Origin: a virus
DNA length: 56,631 nt
Virus record (IMG/VR): IMGVR_UViG_3300045421_000607
Location: 1 to 56,631 of that record
Reading direction: 5' to 3' (one strand)
Shown: in pieces, positions 15,660-24,556 of the stretch
Layout of the letters: every line of letters begins with the position of its first letter
How positions within the stretch are numbered: the first letter of the stretch is position 1
Program-made: the position numbers and the translations under genes
Notes under the pieces: generated by a model
Database searches by the model: none
What the model was told of the DNA's origin: nothing
Seen by the model: only the letters and a program-made list of their open reading frames with translations

Positions 15660-16801
15660 GACGCAAGAGTTTTAATGAATTTATTATAAAAATAATCTAT
15701 AATTTGCTTATTTTCTTCTAGATATAGTCTTAGATTGTCAATTCCTTGATGTTGTTTTTTAAGATCAATATTAGATTTTTTAAGTTCTTCTATAATCTCG
15801 TCTGAAAATGTAACCCATGCGCCTTTAGCTGTAGCAAATTCCCAAGATAGAATTTGGTCAATTATTTCATACTCTTTCCAAACTGATGACCCTTCTTTGC
15901 GGCCATATTTGATTGGATATTGGACTTTAGAATTTGTTGATTCATTCGTTGATTTTTTGATAGCAATTTTTACATTATGACCAATAATTTTATTTTTAAT
16001 AGGATCATATTTTTCATTTGGTTTTTCAAGAATAAGATCTTTGTTATAACGAGGTTCAAATTCAAGAATCCAGTTCGCAAAATGCAATAACGCATTACCG
16101 CCAGTAGCAGTTGTTTGTCTTACCTCTTTACTTGCCGCATAAGGGTCAAGTTTAATATCAGAACGTACTTGGCTAATAAAAATAGCCATATGTCCACGCT
16201 TTGATAATGCAAGAGAAATCTTCTTCATTAACATTGAAGATATAACTGCTCCTCCAGCGACTTTTGTTGCTTCACTTAAAGTTTTTTCTTTATCACCTTT
16301 AGTAATAAGACCATCAACTGAATCAAGAATAAAAATATATCTTTTATTTTCATCATTTGAATGAATAAGGTCTTTCATTAATTCAGATACTGTTTCAAAA
16401 ATATTGCATTCAAAAACGAAACAGGTTCCGTCTTTCCATTCTTTAGGATCGGTAACAAAATTAATTCCAGATCTATCTTTGATTTCTTTGCTTAATCTTC
16501 CTTCGGCTTTGAAAAGCAAAGCTCTTGAATCTTTTACTGTTTTTAGGAAATTTTTAGCTACTTCTAGTGCTTCCGACGTCTTTCCGCCTTCATTCATTCC
16601 TATGAATCTATGAAGCCCAGGTGACAATCCTCCTCCTGTAGCTATATCCAAATTAAGTGTTCCGGTTGAAACTTTATAATATATTTCGTCTTCGAAATTA
16701 TAATGATCCTCTTTATTATCCTTTAAAAAAGATAATAATCTATCAGACGCAGTTAATCCAGATGATTCTGGCGTCGCGTCCTCTTTAGGCTTTCTTCCCA
16801 T
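15656..16801 (-). CDS. RecA/UvsX-family recombinase
   Basis: 381 residues. Walker A GMNEGGKTS (68-76), Walker B YIFILDSVDG (D160), an L1-like region near 175-195, ISQVRSD, and TATGGNALLHFANWILE, matching the RecA L2 region. C-terminal domain is distinct from bacterial RecA. Forms filaments on ssDNA for strand exchange in replication and repair. Overlaps the upstream 113-aa gene by 17 bp. Its nearest kind is phage UvsX-like proteins rather than host RecA (inference from length and divergence). Confidence 0.9.
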   Translation of the reverse strand: MGRKPKEDATPESSGLTASDRLLSFLKDNKEDHYNFEDEIYYKVSTGTLNLDIATGGGLSPGLHRFIGMNEGGKTSEALEVAKNFLKTVKDSRALLFKAEGRLSKEIKDRSGINFVTDPKEWKDGTCFVFECNIFETVSELMKDLIHSNDENKRYIFILDSVDGLITKGDKEKTLSEATKVAGGAVISSMLMKKISLALSKRGHMAIFISQVRSDIKLDPYAASKEVRQTTATGGNALLHFANWILEFEPRYNKDLILEKPNEKYDPIKNKIIGHNVKIAIKKSTNESTNSKVQYPIKYGRKEGSSVWKEYEIIDQILSWEFATAKGAWVTFSDEIIEELKKSNIDLKKQHQGIDNLRLYLEENKQIIDYFYNKFIKTLAS

Positions 16802-17126
16802 ATGTTACAAATTCTAATAGATTCTTAGGTTTTTGGCAAGTCTTTTTATCTTCTCCAATTTTTTCTGTTTTTATTTTATAAAACTTTTTATCTGGAACGG
16901 GCAAATTTTGAATTTTTATATTTAACTTTAAAAAGTTTTTGCCGTCATCTGTAAAAAACCAAGCTAAGGAAGGTAATTTTAATTCTTTTAAAGAGTTCCA
17001 AAAATTATAGTCTTTATATGTTTTGATTAAAGTTTGAGCTATTTTTATTTCTTTTGGCCAATTTATATTACTATTAATATATTTTTTTACGATAAATTGA
17101 CATAGTTTATGGTTACTTATTTTCAA
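16785..17126 (-). CDS. Hypothetical protein preceding recombinase
   Basis: 113 residues, TTG start chosen because a TTGACA-17-TATATA promoter ends 7 nt before it. Basic, helix-rich N-terminal half (FIVKKYINSNINWPKEIKIAQTLIKTY) with a Trp-rich centre (DYNFWNSLKEL, SLAWFFTDDG). First gene of the recombinase transcript and overlaps it by 17 bp. It might be a loader or accessory protein, but the sequence gives no proof. Confidence 0.6.
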   Translation of the reverse strand: MKISNHKLCQFIVKKYINSNINWPKEIKIAQTLIKTYKDYNFWNSLKELKLPSLAWFFTDDGKNFLKLNIKIQNLPVPDKKFYKIKTEKIGEDKKTCQKPKNLLEFVTYGKKA

Positions 17127-17133
17127 TCTCTTA

Positions 17134-17162
17134 TATATAATATACTTTTAAATCTTTGTCAA
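17134..17162 (-). promoter_or_regulatory. Sigma70-type promoter with very short leader
   Basis: Minus strand: TTGACA (17162-17157), 17-nt spacer, TATATA (17139-17134), 7 nt to TTG at 17126. Confidence 0.65.
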
Positions 17163-17221
17163 ATTTTATTGATTGGTTAATGCCAAATCATAGTTATAAT
17201 CTAATACTAATTTATCTACAG

Positions 17222-17308
17222 TTATGTATTTTGGTCGTATTGAATAGCTACTCTAGCCCTATTATTATTATAAAATATTTTATTTTTTTGCTTTTGTGGA
17301 GGCCACAT
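17222..17308 (-). CDS. Possible 28-codon ORF beginning MWPP, like the 20214-21218 gene
   Basis: Minus-strand ATG at 17308 opens a 28-residue frame starting MWPPQKQKNKIF and ending VAIQYDQNT. The 334-residue gene at 20214-21218 begins MWPPKSSKK, and both starts share the bases GTGGCCTCC after the AT. Either a small gene or the truncated 5' end of a related gene. The surrounding stretch 17163-17327 holds nothing else recognisable. Confidence 0.25.
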   Translation of the reverse strand: MWPPQKQKNKIFYNNNRARVAIQYDQNT

Positions 17309-17327
17309 ATTTATGTTAAATTTATAA

Positions 17328-18290
17328 TTAGACTATATCTGCTATATTATTTACAATGGATATATAATTATTATTATATTTGCAAACCCTAAGCCCTTCT
17401 GCTACGGCAAATTTTATAACATCTTCTCCAAGAGAATCAGATATTTTTTTCGCATCTTTATAATTTTTATCATAAGCAATTAAAGAGAAAAAAGCTTTCC
17501 CTGCGTCTGTTATATAACTTCCAAAAATATTTTTGTAATTTGGATCAATTAAAAATAATTCATTTTGTTTTTTTAGAATATGTTCTCTGCAGAAATCTCC
17601 ATGAAAAAATGTGCCATTGTGATGCGGTAGGTTTTTAGCTATAAGTTTTACTTTTTCGCTAGCGTATTCTGCGATTTTGATATTATCTATATAAGTTTGA
17701 AAATTAAAATTGTGTATTTTATTTTCTTTAAAAATATTTAATAAGTTAATCATATCATCTATGTCAACGATGCCGTCGCCCCTTATTCTTGATAAGATAA
17801 TTGTTTGATCATTTAGAAACAAAACCTCTGGAGTTTTAACAATTTTGCTGGCAGTAGCATACCATTCTTTTTCAAATAATGCTGTGGCACATTTTTTAAT
17901 AATTTTTTCTTCTGTAAAAATTATTGAATTTTTTGTAAATGGTCTTTTAATGCCATTAAAATCTTCAAATTGATTTATAGTCATATCGTCAATATATAAA
18001 TCTGCATATTCTTTAGAGAAAGATATTTCATTGTAAGGCACCTCATACATTTCGCAAAATTGCTTGATTAAGTTTTCGTATTTATTTTTTTTTTCTTCTA
18101 ACGTAAGTTTATTTTTTCCTCCTCTTGCTGTGACAATTTTAATGTAACAATTGGTTTCTTTTTTAAGGTCTTTTATTCTTTTTATTAAATCTCGATTTGG
18201 CTCCGATAAAGTTATATGACTTTTGTTCCCCAGAGCCAGAGTGCCATCAAAGTCTACGGATATAATTATATTACTCTGAGATAGATTCAT
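17328..18290 (-). CDS. HAD phosphatase fused to APH/choline-kinase-like phosphotransferase
   Basis: 320 residues, two domains. Residues 1-115: HAD hydrolase with DFDGT (13-17), VTARGG (53-58) and ADLYIDDM (96-103), like small capsule-biosynthesis phosphatases. Residues ~120-320: aminoglycoside/choline kinase fold with HGDFCREH (230-237, Brenner motif) and LIDPN (247-251) as metal site. The gene overlaps the nucleotidyltransferase gene by 20 bp. Phosphatase + kinase + nucleotidyltransferase trios occur in capsule and LPS loci that activate small molecules or sugars; the substrate here is unknown. Confidence 0.75.
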   Translation of the reverse strand: MNLSQSNIIISVDFDGTLALGNKSHITLSEPNRDLIKRIKDLKKETNCYIKIVTARGGKNKLTLEEKKNKYENLIKQFCEMYEVPYNEISFSKEYADLYIDDMTINQFEDFNGIKRPFTKNSIIFTEEKIIKKCATALFEKEWYATASKIVKTPEVLFLNDQTIILSRIRGDGIVDIDDMINLLNIFKENKIHNFNFQTYIDNIKIAEYASEKVKLIAKNLPHHNGTFFHGDFCREHILKKQNELFLIDPNYKNIFGSYITDAGKAFFSLIAYDKNYKDAKKISDSLGEDVIKFAVAEGLRVCKYNNNYISIVNNIADIV

Positions 18291-18807
18291 AATAGTCTTC
18301 TACGTCTCCAAATCTTTTAAATGTATTTTCATATATAGCCTTTGCGCCTATCATCCCTGATACAATACTGTTATCTTCCATATTTTTCAATAATATATCT
18401 ATATCCTTTACACAATAAATTCCGCTACATTTTATGTTTGATATATTTTCTTTTTCATTTGATTCTTTAATTATGTTATTTTCTACAATGACAGATCCAT
18501 ATTTTTTTTTATCACTATTAAATACATATACAGAATTAAAATCAATCTTCGTCAAGTCAATTCCAAACGGTATAATATCACAATCTATTATCACTACATT
18601 TTTTTCGTTTTTAATTTCTTGCAAGGTGTGTTTTCTACTAAGTGTTTTTGTCGCCCCGAGTAGTTTTGCATCTGGTATTAAATGCAGAATCCAGTCTATA
18701 ATTCTTCTATTTTTATAATATAATAAATGTTTTTCTTTGGGGCTTATGGCTTTCATTCTTAAGCCTTGTCCGCCAATTGTTACGTAAAATTTATTATTAA
18801 TTTTCAT
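18271..18807 (-). CDS. Sugar (or small-alcohol) phosphate nucleotidyltransferase
   Basis: 178 residues. N-terminal GGQGLRM and KHLL match the GGxGxRL...PK signature of NTP transferases; VVIIDCDIIPFGIDL carries the metal-binding Asp, and CSGIYCV plus FKRFGDVEDYY follow as in the family. Shorter than RmlA/ManC (no C-terminal helix domain), closer in size to LicC- or HddC-like enzymes. Coupled by overlap to the HAD-kinase fusion, so it probably activates the product of that enzyme for the neighbouring glycosyltransferases (inference). Confidence 0.7.
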   Translation of the reverse strand: MKINNKFYVTIGGQGLRMKAISPKEKHLLYYKNRRIIDWILHLIPDAKLLGATKTLSRKHTLQEIKNEKNVVIIDCDIIPFGIDLTKIDFNSVYVFNSDKKKYGSVIVENNIIKESNEKENISNIKCSGIYCVKDIDILLKNMEDNSIVSGMIGAKAIYENTFKRFGDVEDYYESISE

Positions 18808-18840
18808 ATAAAATTAAGTTTATATGATAAGATGGACAAC

Positions 18841-20034
18841 TTATGTCTTTGTGTTTTGTTCTAATTTTTTTAAATCAGATTCAATCATTTTGATTATTAG
18901 TGAATCAAAATTAGTTTTGGGACTCCATCCTAAGTCTTTTCTTGCCATAGACGAATCTCCTAATAAAAGATCTACTTCCGCTGGCCTATAGAGATTTTTA
19001 TTGATTTTTACTAAAGTCAACGGCATATATCTGGACGTTGAATTAATTGCGGTTTTGTATTCTAAATTCTCTGGAATTACATGTTCTGAACTATAGCTCC
19101 AATTTCCAGATATTCCTACGCATTTAAACGCCTTCTCTACAAACTCTTTGATTGTATGAGATTCATTGGACGAAAAAACGTATTCTTTTGGAATACCATC
19201 ATATTTTAAATTATATTTGTCTTGATTTAACATCCTCCACACACCGTCTATAAAATCTTCTGCGTCACTCCAGTCTCTTTTTGCGTCAACATTGCCTAAT
19301 TCTAATGGAGTAAAATTTAAATTAGATTTTATCGCGCGATAAATTTTCGCTATATTTTTCGTTATTTTCCTTGACACAAACTCTTCTCCTCTTCTTGGGC
19401 CTTCATGGTTAAATAACCATCCTTGTATTGCGTATAAATTATATGATTCTCTGTAAACTTTAATTAATTGTCGAGATGCAGCCTTACTTGCACCATATGG
19501 GCTTCTTGGTCTCAAGGGATGTTTTTCGTCTTGAGGGGTATAAATTACGTTACCAAACTCTTCGCTAGATCCAGCTTGGTATAATCTGCAAGAGGGTCTA
19601 TAAAGTCGAATTGCTTCCAAAATATCTAACACAGCTGTAGAATTCGTTTGCCAAGTCTGTCTAGCAAAATCCCAACTGCTTGCGACAAAGCTCTGTGCAG
19701 CAAAATTTATAAAATAATCTGGTTTTAATTTTTCGACTGTTCTTGCTATTGCATGTGCATCTGTAAGATCGAAATTAATTAAATAAAATCTATCAGATTT
19801 AATATGATTAATATTTTCATGATTATAAACGCTAAGTCTTCTGACCCCGCCAAAGATAGTATACTCTGTATTTTTTAATAAATAATCTACCATTAAGCTT
19901 CCATCTTGTCCAGATACACCCGTAACAATTATAGTTTTTTTATCTTTTATTAATTTGGCTGCGTCTTCAATATTCAATATATTAGAGGTATCTATTTTTT
20001 TTCCATAGTACGTTTCTTTAAAATTTAAATTCAT
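18841..20034 (-). CDS. gmd: GDP-mannose 4,6-dehydratase
   Basis: 397 residues. Extended SDR fold: nucleotide-binding GVSGQDG (39-45), FAAQSFVASSW, SSEEFG, YGASKAA (catalytic Tyr and Lys), FNHEGPRRGEEFVSRKIT and GNVDAKRDW, all characteristic of GMD. About 36 extra residues precede the Rossmann motif. Converts GDP-mannose to GDP-4-keto-6-deoxymannose, precursor of GDP-fucose, GDP-rhamnose or aminated sugars. No GDP-fucose synthase is visible in the window, so a later step must come from the host or from outside the window. Fits with the GT11 gene at 24.6-25.4 kb. Confidence 0.96.
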   Translation of the reverse strand: MNLNFKETYYGKKIDTSNILNIEDAAKLIKDKKTIIVTGVSGQDGSLMVDYLLKNTEYTIFGGVRRLSVYNHENINHIKSDRFYLINFDLTDAHAIARTVEKLKPDYFINFAAQSFVASSWDFARQTWQTNSTAVLDILEAIRLYRPSCRLYQAGSSEEFGNVIYTPQDEKHPLRPRSPYGASKAASRQLIKVYRESYNLYAIQGWLFNHEGPRRGEEFVSRKITKNIAKIYRAIKSNLNFTPLELGNVDAKRDWSDAEDFIDGVWRMLNQDKYNLKYDGIPKEYVFSSNESHTIKEFVEKAFKCVGISGNWSYSSEHVIPENLEYKTAINSTSRYMPLTLVKINKNLYRPAEVDLLLGDSSMARKDLGWSPKTNFDSLIIKMIESDLKKLEQNTKT

Positions 20035-20091
20035 TGGGTCTTAGCTTCTGTTATTGTATTATTAATAGATTTGGCTTGTAATTCTAATAAA

Positions 20092-20180
20092 TTAAAATTT
20101 ATTTTTTAATTCTATTTCTAGGATTTTAAATTTTTTATTATTTACTGTAAAGTCATAATAATGACAAATATATAATCCAT
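20092..20180 (-). pseudogene. Possible small decayed or frameshifted gene in 179-bp gap
   Basis: The gap 20035-20213 carries a minus-strand GTGTAA motif (20200-20195), then ATG at 20180 giving only 12 codons. A different frame across the same bases encodes a coherent end (DFTVNNKKFKILEIELKNKF, stop at 20094-20092). One base change would join them, so a frameshifted small gene is possible; chance is also possible. Confidence 0.2.
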
Positions 20181-20213
20181 AAAGCTATAAAAAGTTACAC
20201 CCGCATAATATAA

Positions 20214-21218
20214 CTATCCTCTTCCCAGGTAATATTTTATAAATTTTGTTGTATGATTTATTGATTTTCCATTAGTATGTTTAAACCAATTAATGCTTTT
20301 CGCTCCGTTCAAGAACTTATAACCTATATTAGCTTGAGCGAAAGCTAGCGACCAAATTCTCTCCCATGCGCAAGCTCCAGTTTTATCATTTGGTAACGGG
20401 CAAATATTAATAATATTTGTGCCCAAAACTTTTTCTAGATCTTTTGAAGCAGCAAGAAATGAATTGCAATAAACTATATGAAATGGTTTTGCATAAGATT
20501 TTATAATATCCTTATCTAATCCCGAACTAACATTGGAGCCAATAAATATTGGGTTTTTAGTGCCACGCTTAAAAACTTCTGGCCTTATAACACAATTATT
20601 TTTTTCATCTAGCGTCCATTCTTGGGTTTCTGAATTAAAATCTGCTCTGTCGCACCATCCAGCTACGCATTCTTGAATATGATAATAAAAATTGTTTTCA
20701 TTAAAATTGTTGACCTCTTTTATTTTTTCTGGTTCGAGCAGGATGCTGTCTTGTAAAAATAAAAAAGAATCAAAACAATTTTTATATTTTTTAAAAGCAT
20801 ATATTATAGCCCCGGTTTCATAGTTTTTATTATCGATATCTTCAATAACAATCGAATTATCTATATCTTTAATAATCCTTTGATAGTCTTTGTTTGGAGA
20901 AGACGAATCAATTATAATAATTTGATTATTAGGATAATATTTCTTTATCTTTTCTACAGAAGATATAACGTCTGGAAAATCTTTGACAAAGAATTCTTCT
21001 CCGTCTTTTCTGTAAGTAAATTCAAAAAGTTCTCTATCTTTAAATTTAGTAAAAATTACAAAAGCTGTTTTTTCTTTATTTTTAAATACCTTTGGATTTT
21101 CTTCAATAGGTTTTATGTCAAAAACAAATTTTGCTGTCGTTTCGCCAGATGGCTTACTGCTAGAAAAAATAATATTAGAGTATTTTCTAGTTTTTTTTGA
21201 AGATTTTGGAGGCCACAT
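20214..21218 (-). CDS. Probable GT-A-type glycosyltransferase
   Basis: 334 residues. After a basic, disordered start (MWPPKSSKKTRKY) the sequence shows a GT-A-like core: FVIFTKFKDRELF, NQIIIIDSSSPNKDY, IVIEDIDNKNYETGAIIYAF, and DSFLFLQDSILL in the place of the DxD region. Ends with GACAWERIWSLAFAQANIGY. The layout (strand, helix, D-rich strand, short loop) supports a nucleotide-sugar enzyme, but no canonical DxD is present (QDS instead). Part of the minus-strand glycan cassette. Substrate unknown. Confidence 0.5.
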   Translation of the reverse strand: MWPPKSSKKTRKYSNIIFSSSKPSGETTAKFVFDIKPIEENPKVFKNKEKTAFVIFTKFKDRELFEFTYRKDGEEFFVKDFPDVISSVEKIKKYYPNNQIIIIDSSSPNKDYQRIIKDIDNSIVIEDIDNKNYETGAIIYAFKKYKNCFDSFLFLQDSILLEPEKIKEVNNFNENNFYYHIQECVAGWCDRADFNSETQEWTLDEKNNCVIRPEVFKRGTKNPIFIGSNVSSGLDKDIIKSYAKPFHIVYCNSFLAASKDLEKVLGTNIINICPLPNDKTGACAWERIWSLAFAQANIGYKFLNGAKSINWFKHTNGKSINHTTKFIKYYLGRG

Positions 21219-21233
21219 AAGAACTATATTTTC

Positions 21234-21947
21234 TTAAATGAGCTCTACGCTACTAAATTTTAATCTTGATTCTTTTTTTGTTGTGAAAAAAAACGTTTGG
21301 TATAATCTACCCTCTTCATCTATATTAGAGAATCCATCCGCACCGCTATGTGGTTTCTTGCCTCTGCATAATATAAGTCTATTGAAAACTGCGCCAAGAG
21401 AATCTATAAGCCTCCAATTATTGTCAGGAGTCATCCAGTCATAATTTTTTGATGAATCGAGATTCTCCCACAAGAACAATCCAGAATCATTTGGAGCCTG
21501 AGGATTCAAATATATTAGCCCAACCCATCCGTCTTCCCCTACGCAGTTCCAAACGTCTGTCACATGATTGTGCACCCCCTGACCAATTCTTTGCCCTGTC
21601 TTAGGTTTTAAATGAAAAGAGCAATTCCATTTAGAATTTTTATATAATTTTCCTTCCCATTTTGGATTATCTTGGTTTGGCGTTATATCTTCTTGACTTC
21701 CGTGCGCAGGATAATCTAGATTCCATGCGTCTAAATCAATTTCTTCTCCAGTTATTTTATTTAAATTATATATAAGTGAGGCCGAAGATTTGAAAGGGCA
21801 TTCGTTAGCTCTCTTTGTGGTAGTCGCTTTCCAAGTATTGTTTCCATATGGAAGATAGTAGTTATTTTTTAATTCATTTAATGCATAATTTCTTACTTTA
21901 TATGGATCTTTATAAAAATTTTCAACAATTATTATATCTTTTTTCAT
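21234..21947 (-). CDS. DUF6445-type 2-oxoglutarate/Fe(II) oxygenase-like protein
   Basis: 237 residues. Pattern VENFYKDPYKVRNYAL at the start, HNHVTD in the centre, GWVGLIYLNP, then a C-terminal FNRLILCRGKKPHSG and LYQTFFF. The HxD-like pair, distal His (PHSG) and preceding Arg are arranged as in double-stranded beta-helix dioxygenases; I recall this as DUF6445, found in phages and next to halogenases. Substrate unknown; position in the glycan cassette suggests sugar, protein or metabolite hydroxylation. A truncated copy lies directly downstream (21967-22155 is upstream on this strand). Confidence 0.65.
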   Translation of the reverse strand: MKKDIIIVENFYKDPYKVRNYALNELKNNYYLPYGNNTWKATTTKRANECPFKSSASLIYNLNKITGEEIDLDAWNLDYPAHGSQEDITPNQDNPKWEGKLYKNSKWNCSFHLKPKTGQRIGQGVHNHVTDVWNCVGEDGWVGLIYLNPQAPNDSGLFLWENLDSSKNYDWMTPDNNWRLIDSLGAVFNRLILCRGKKPHSGADGFSNIDEEGRLYQTFFFTTKKESRLKFSSVELI

Positions 21948-21966
21948 AAATCAATTAATACGGGAT

Positions 21967-22155
21967 TTATTGTTTTTTATCTAGAGTTTTAAAGAAAAAA
22001 GTTTGAAAAGGCCTAGCGTCTTCTAATAGGTTAAAAAATCCATTGGCTCCTTGACGGGGAATATGGGATTTTTGTAAAATCAATCTATTAAATAGGGCAC
22101 CAAAGTTATCAACTAAAATCCATCTCTTATCTATAATAATTACATCGGACTGCAT
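21967..22155 (-). pseudogene. Truncated duplicate of the DUF6445-type gene
   Basis: 62 residues that align with the last ~65 residues of the 21234-21947 product: WILVDNFGALFNRLILQ versus WRLIDSLGAVFNRLILC, NGFFNLLEDARPFQTFFF versus DGFSNIDEEGRLYQTFFF. The distal PHSG of the intact copy is PRQG here, and the N-terminal two thirds are missing, so it cannot be an active oxygenase. The 148 bp before it (22156-22303) show no gene. Confidence 0.6.
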
Positions 22156-22303
22156 ATATTATATTATACCTTTCAACTTTTAAAAAACCTAACTAATTTA
22201 TCGACTTTTTTTATTTAAAATTCTCTAGATTTTGGTCTATAAATCTTCTATATTTCCGAACAAAAATATTGAATTTTATTCACAAAATAAATTAAAATCT
22301 AAA

Positions 22304-23113
22304 TTACATCATGCGTCTATCTTCTTTTAAGTGAGGTGCATTCATTAAAATAGATTTATGTCTTTCTATAAAAACTTTGCTGTTTTTAAAATTTGCTTGG
22401 AACATCCAGGTCTTCGTCTTGCCATTCTCTCTAGTGCCACCCCATTCTGGTTGAGATACATAATCAATTGAATAAAAACCAGACTTATAACCAAGACTTT
22501 TAGCTCTATAGCATAAATCGTGTTCGTCCATATCTAGTGGAGCATATATCTCATCAAAGTAATTTAATTTTTTGAAAATTTCGTGTTTTAATAATAGAGG
22601 CCCTCTATTCACAGAGTCTCTTATTGCAAAGATATCTCTTTCTGTGCAGTTTTTGTCCGCATGATTTATGTGAATTAAGATGTCTGGCCAACGATCCAAT
22701 TCAAAATCTAATAAATGTATGTCTTTACTATTCTCGTTTATTTTCCAGCTGTGAGCCGTTCTGGCCGTAACAGCGAATATATCATCAAATTTTTTTATTG
22801 GTTGAACTAGCCTAAGATTCCATCCTTCCTCTTTTATTACCATATCGTCTTGTATAATAATAATGTAATCTTCGGAGCTGTTTTTTGCGGCCAGATTATT
22901 TGATCGTGTTTCAAATATATTATTTGCGTATAATATTTTATATTTTATATTAGTATTTTTTAGAAAATTTTTAACTAAAAATTCACTTTGATCGGTGCAT
23001 CCATCTAAGGCTACAATTAGTTCGTATTTGCCTTTTGTGTTTTGTATTATTCCATTCAATACAGATTCGATTAAAAAATCTTTATTGTGTATCGTTAAAT
23101 TTAAGCTAAACAT
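22304..23113 (-). CDS. Family 2 glycosyltransferase
   Basis: 269 residues. GT-A fold: LNLTIHNKDFLIESVLNGI, YELIVALDGCTDQSE, then IIIIQDDMVIKEEGW with the DDM motif for metal/nucleotide binding, NRGPLLLKHEIFKKLNYFDE and PLDMDEHDLCYRAKSLGY (acceptor-site acidic pair). Soluble, no membrane segment. Overlaps the next upstream gene by 13 bp. After the stop codon the same frame carries a short coherent tail (VRKYRRFIDQNLENF), hinting that the gene once ended further downstream. Confidence 0.85.
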   Translation of the reverse strand: MFSLNLTIHNKDFLIESVLNGIIQNTKGKYELIVALDGCTDQSEFLVKNFLKNTNIKYKILYANNIFETRSNNLAAKNSSEDYIIIIQDDMVIKEEGWNLRLVQPIKKFDDIFAVTARTAHSWKINENSKDIHLLDFELDRWPDILIHINHADKNCTERDIFAIRDSVNRGPLLLKHEIFKKLNYFDEIYAPLDMDEHDLCYRAKSLGYKSGFYSIDYVSQPEWGGTRENGKTKTWMFQANFKNSKVFIERHKSILMNAPHLKEDRRMM

Positions 23114-23799
23114 CTAAGAAGATTTTCTTTGTTGCAATCTATGTGAAATCTTTGATACAAAGGAACCGCGCCCATAGAATATTTTATTTTTAAAATAGTT
23201 AAAATGCTCTGGTCTCTTCTATGTTCTATAAATAAATCATCTTTAAGATTGAGGTCGTATCTGTCGTCAAGTATTAGTTTTTTATTTTCGCATAGAGTAA
23301 GCCACTCAGTCAAAAACTTTATATTTTTTTCTGTTCTTCTAAACCCGCATATACCGGCTTCCAATTGAATCGAGGTTTTATATTCTTCTCCAAGATTAAG
23401 TTCTTTAAAAAGTTCTGGTTTAGTATAGCGTCTATTTTCCTTATCTCCTTCATAAAGTATATAATCAAAATATTTAAAATGCTCAGAAAGATATTCTCCT
23501 AAACTTTCGTTTGGAATGTCTGCAGAATCTATATAAAAAACAATATCATCTGCCTCTGATTTGTTTAATTGCTCTAATATTATATACGGTTTCCAAATCC
23601 AATAACCCGCCCCAATTCTTTGAGATAAAATTTCTTTATTTTTTTCTTTAAATTCTTCCGATAAGTCTTTAGGTCCATATTCTATTACGTCATATCCCAT
23701 TGATCTCATTAGTGACGATTGAGCTCGTCTTATTTTTTCGTATTTTTCGTTTGCGTAATTAATTATTTTGATATTTTTTTCTGTATTCAGTTTTAGCAT
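23101..23799 (-). CDS. Probable GT-A glycosyltransferase
   Basis: 232 residues. Signature RIGAGYWIWKPYIILEQL followed by DDIVFYIDSADIP is typical of a group of capsule/LPS-type GT-A enzymes where the YxDs region replaces a DxD. Further YKTSIQLEAGICGFRRTEKN and EHRRDQSILTILK. Overlaps the upstream gene by 41 bp and the downstream GT2 by 13 bp, an unusually tight arrangement that implies coupled translation. Sugar specificity unknown. Confidence 0.65.
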   Translation of the reverse strand: MLKLNTEKNIKIINYANEKYEKIRRAQSSLMRSMGYDVIEYGPKDLSEEFKEKNKEILSQRIGAGYWIWKPYIILEQLNKSEADDIVFYIDSADIPNESLGEYLSEHFKYFDYILYEGDKENRRYTKPELFKELNLGEEYKTSIQLEAGICGFRRTEKNIKFLTEWLTLCENKKLILDDRYDLNLKDDLFIEHRRDQSILTILKIKYSMGAVPLYQRFHIDCNKENLLRCLA

Positions 23800-24556
23800 A
23801 GAACTCCTTTGTTTGATCTGCTGTAAGACTTTTAAAGTATTGATATAACGACCAATTTTGATTAAAGTAAATATTTTTTTCTGAAGAATCTTGGCCTCTA
23901 TAATGCTGAAGATGGTACACTGGTGATGATTTTATAAAATGTATTCTTTTCTTGAGCTTCAGGAGCCTCTCAAATCTTTCCTTATCTTCTGGCCCGTAGG
24001 ATATAAAATATTCATTTTCCATGCCATTATCTATATAGACCTGCCTGTTAAAGAACTGACAGTGTCCAACTTCACTCAAATGATTTTTCATAGAAAAATC
24101 TGTTTCTATTAGATCTTGTAACAAATAATTTTTTTTAAAATTAACTTTGCCTTGGTTATTGATCTCGTACTGCATTTTCCCATATTCAAATGGATATACG
24201 AGGTCTGCTTGGTCATTAATGATTAGATCATGGGCTAGTTTATATGCTTCTAACGGAAGGATTACGTCTATATCATAATTTATCACACATTTCGTATTTG
24301 ATCTAGATAACATTATATTTAGAAATTTAGTTCTATGGAATGGCATAGACGCTTCTTTTATATCATAGAAAATATAATCTATACTTTTATCTAATAAGTT
24401 TTTCGCTTTTGGCTTTATGTCTGCTTCTAAGATGATTATATTTGTTTTAAAATTGCGCAGTATGTAATCTGTCGTAATCAATAAATTGTTAATTCTATCT
24501 TCAGAATCTATCTTCAGTGGTATAATGAACGTACTCTCCAAGAGATCAATTTTCAT
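23759..24556 (-). CDS. GT-A glycosyltransferase with galactosyltransferase-like C-terminal motif
   Basis: 265 residues. STFIIPLKIDSEDRINNLL opens a GT2-like core; CVINYDIDVILP supplies a DxD; MENEYFISYGPEDKERFERL matches the conserved acceptor-side region of galactosyltransferase-type (GT7 C-domain/chondroitin polymerase-like) enzymes. Overlaps the GT11 gene by 4 bp. No transmembrane segment. Donor could be UDP-hexose, but this is inference. Confidence 0.7.
   Translation of the reverse strand: MKIDLLESTFIIPLKIDSEDRINNLLITTDYILRNFKTNIIILEADIKPKAKNLLDKSIDYIFYDIKEASMPFHRTKFLNIMLSRSNTKCVINYDIDVILPLEAYKLAHDLIINDQADLVYPFEYGKMQYEINNQGKVNFKKNYLLQDLIETDFSMKNHLSEVGHCQFFNRQVYIDNGMENEYFISYGPEDKERFERLLKLKKRIHFIKSSPVYHLQHYRGQDSSEKNIYFNQNWSLYQYFKSLTADQTKEFYAKTEYRKKYQNN

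Noticed and set aside
17156-17392. 78-codon plus-strand hydrophobic frame
   Set aside because: Runs into the end of the HAD-kinase gene on the other strand; AT-rich hydrophobic composition typical of noncoding frames; no promoter or homologue pattern.
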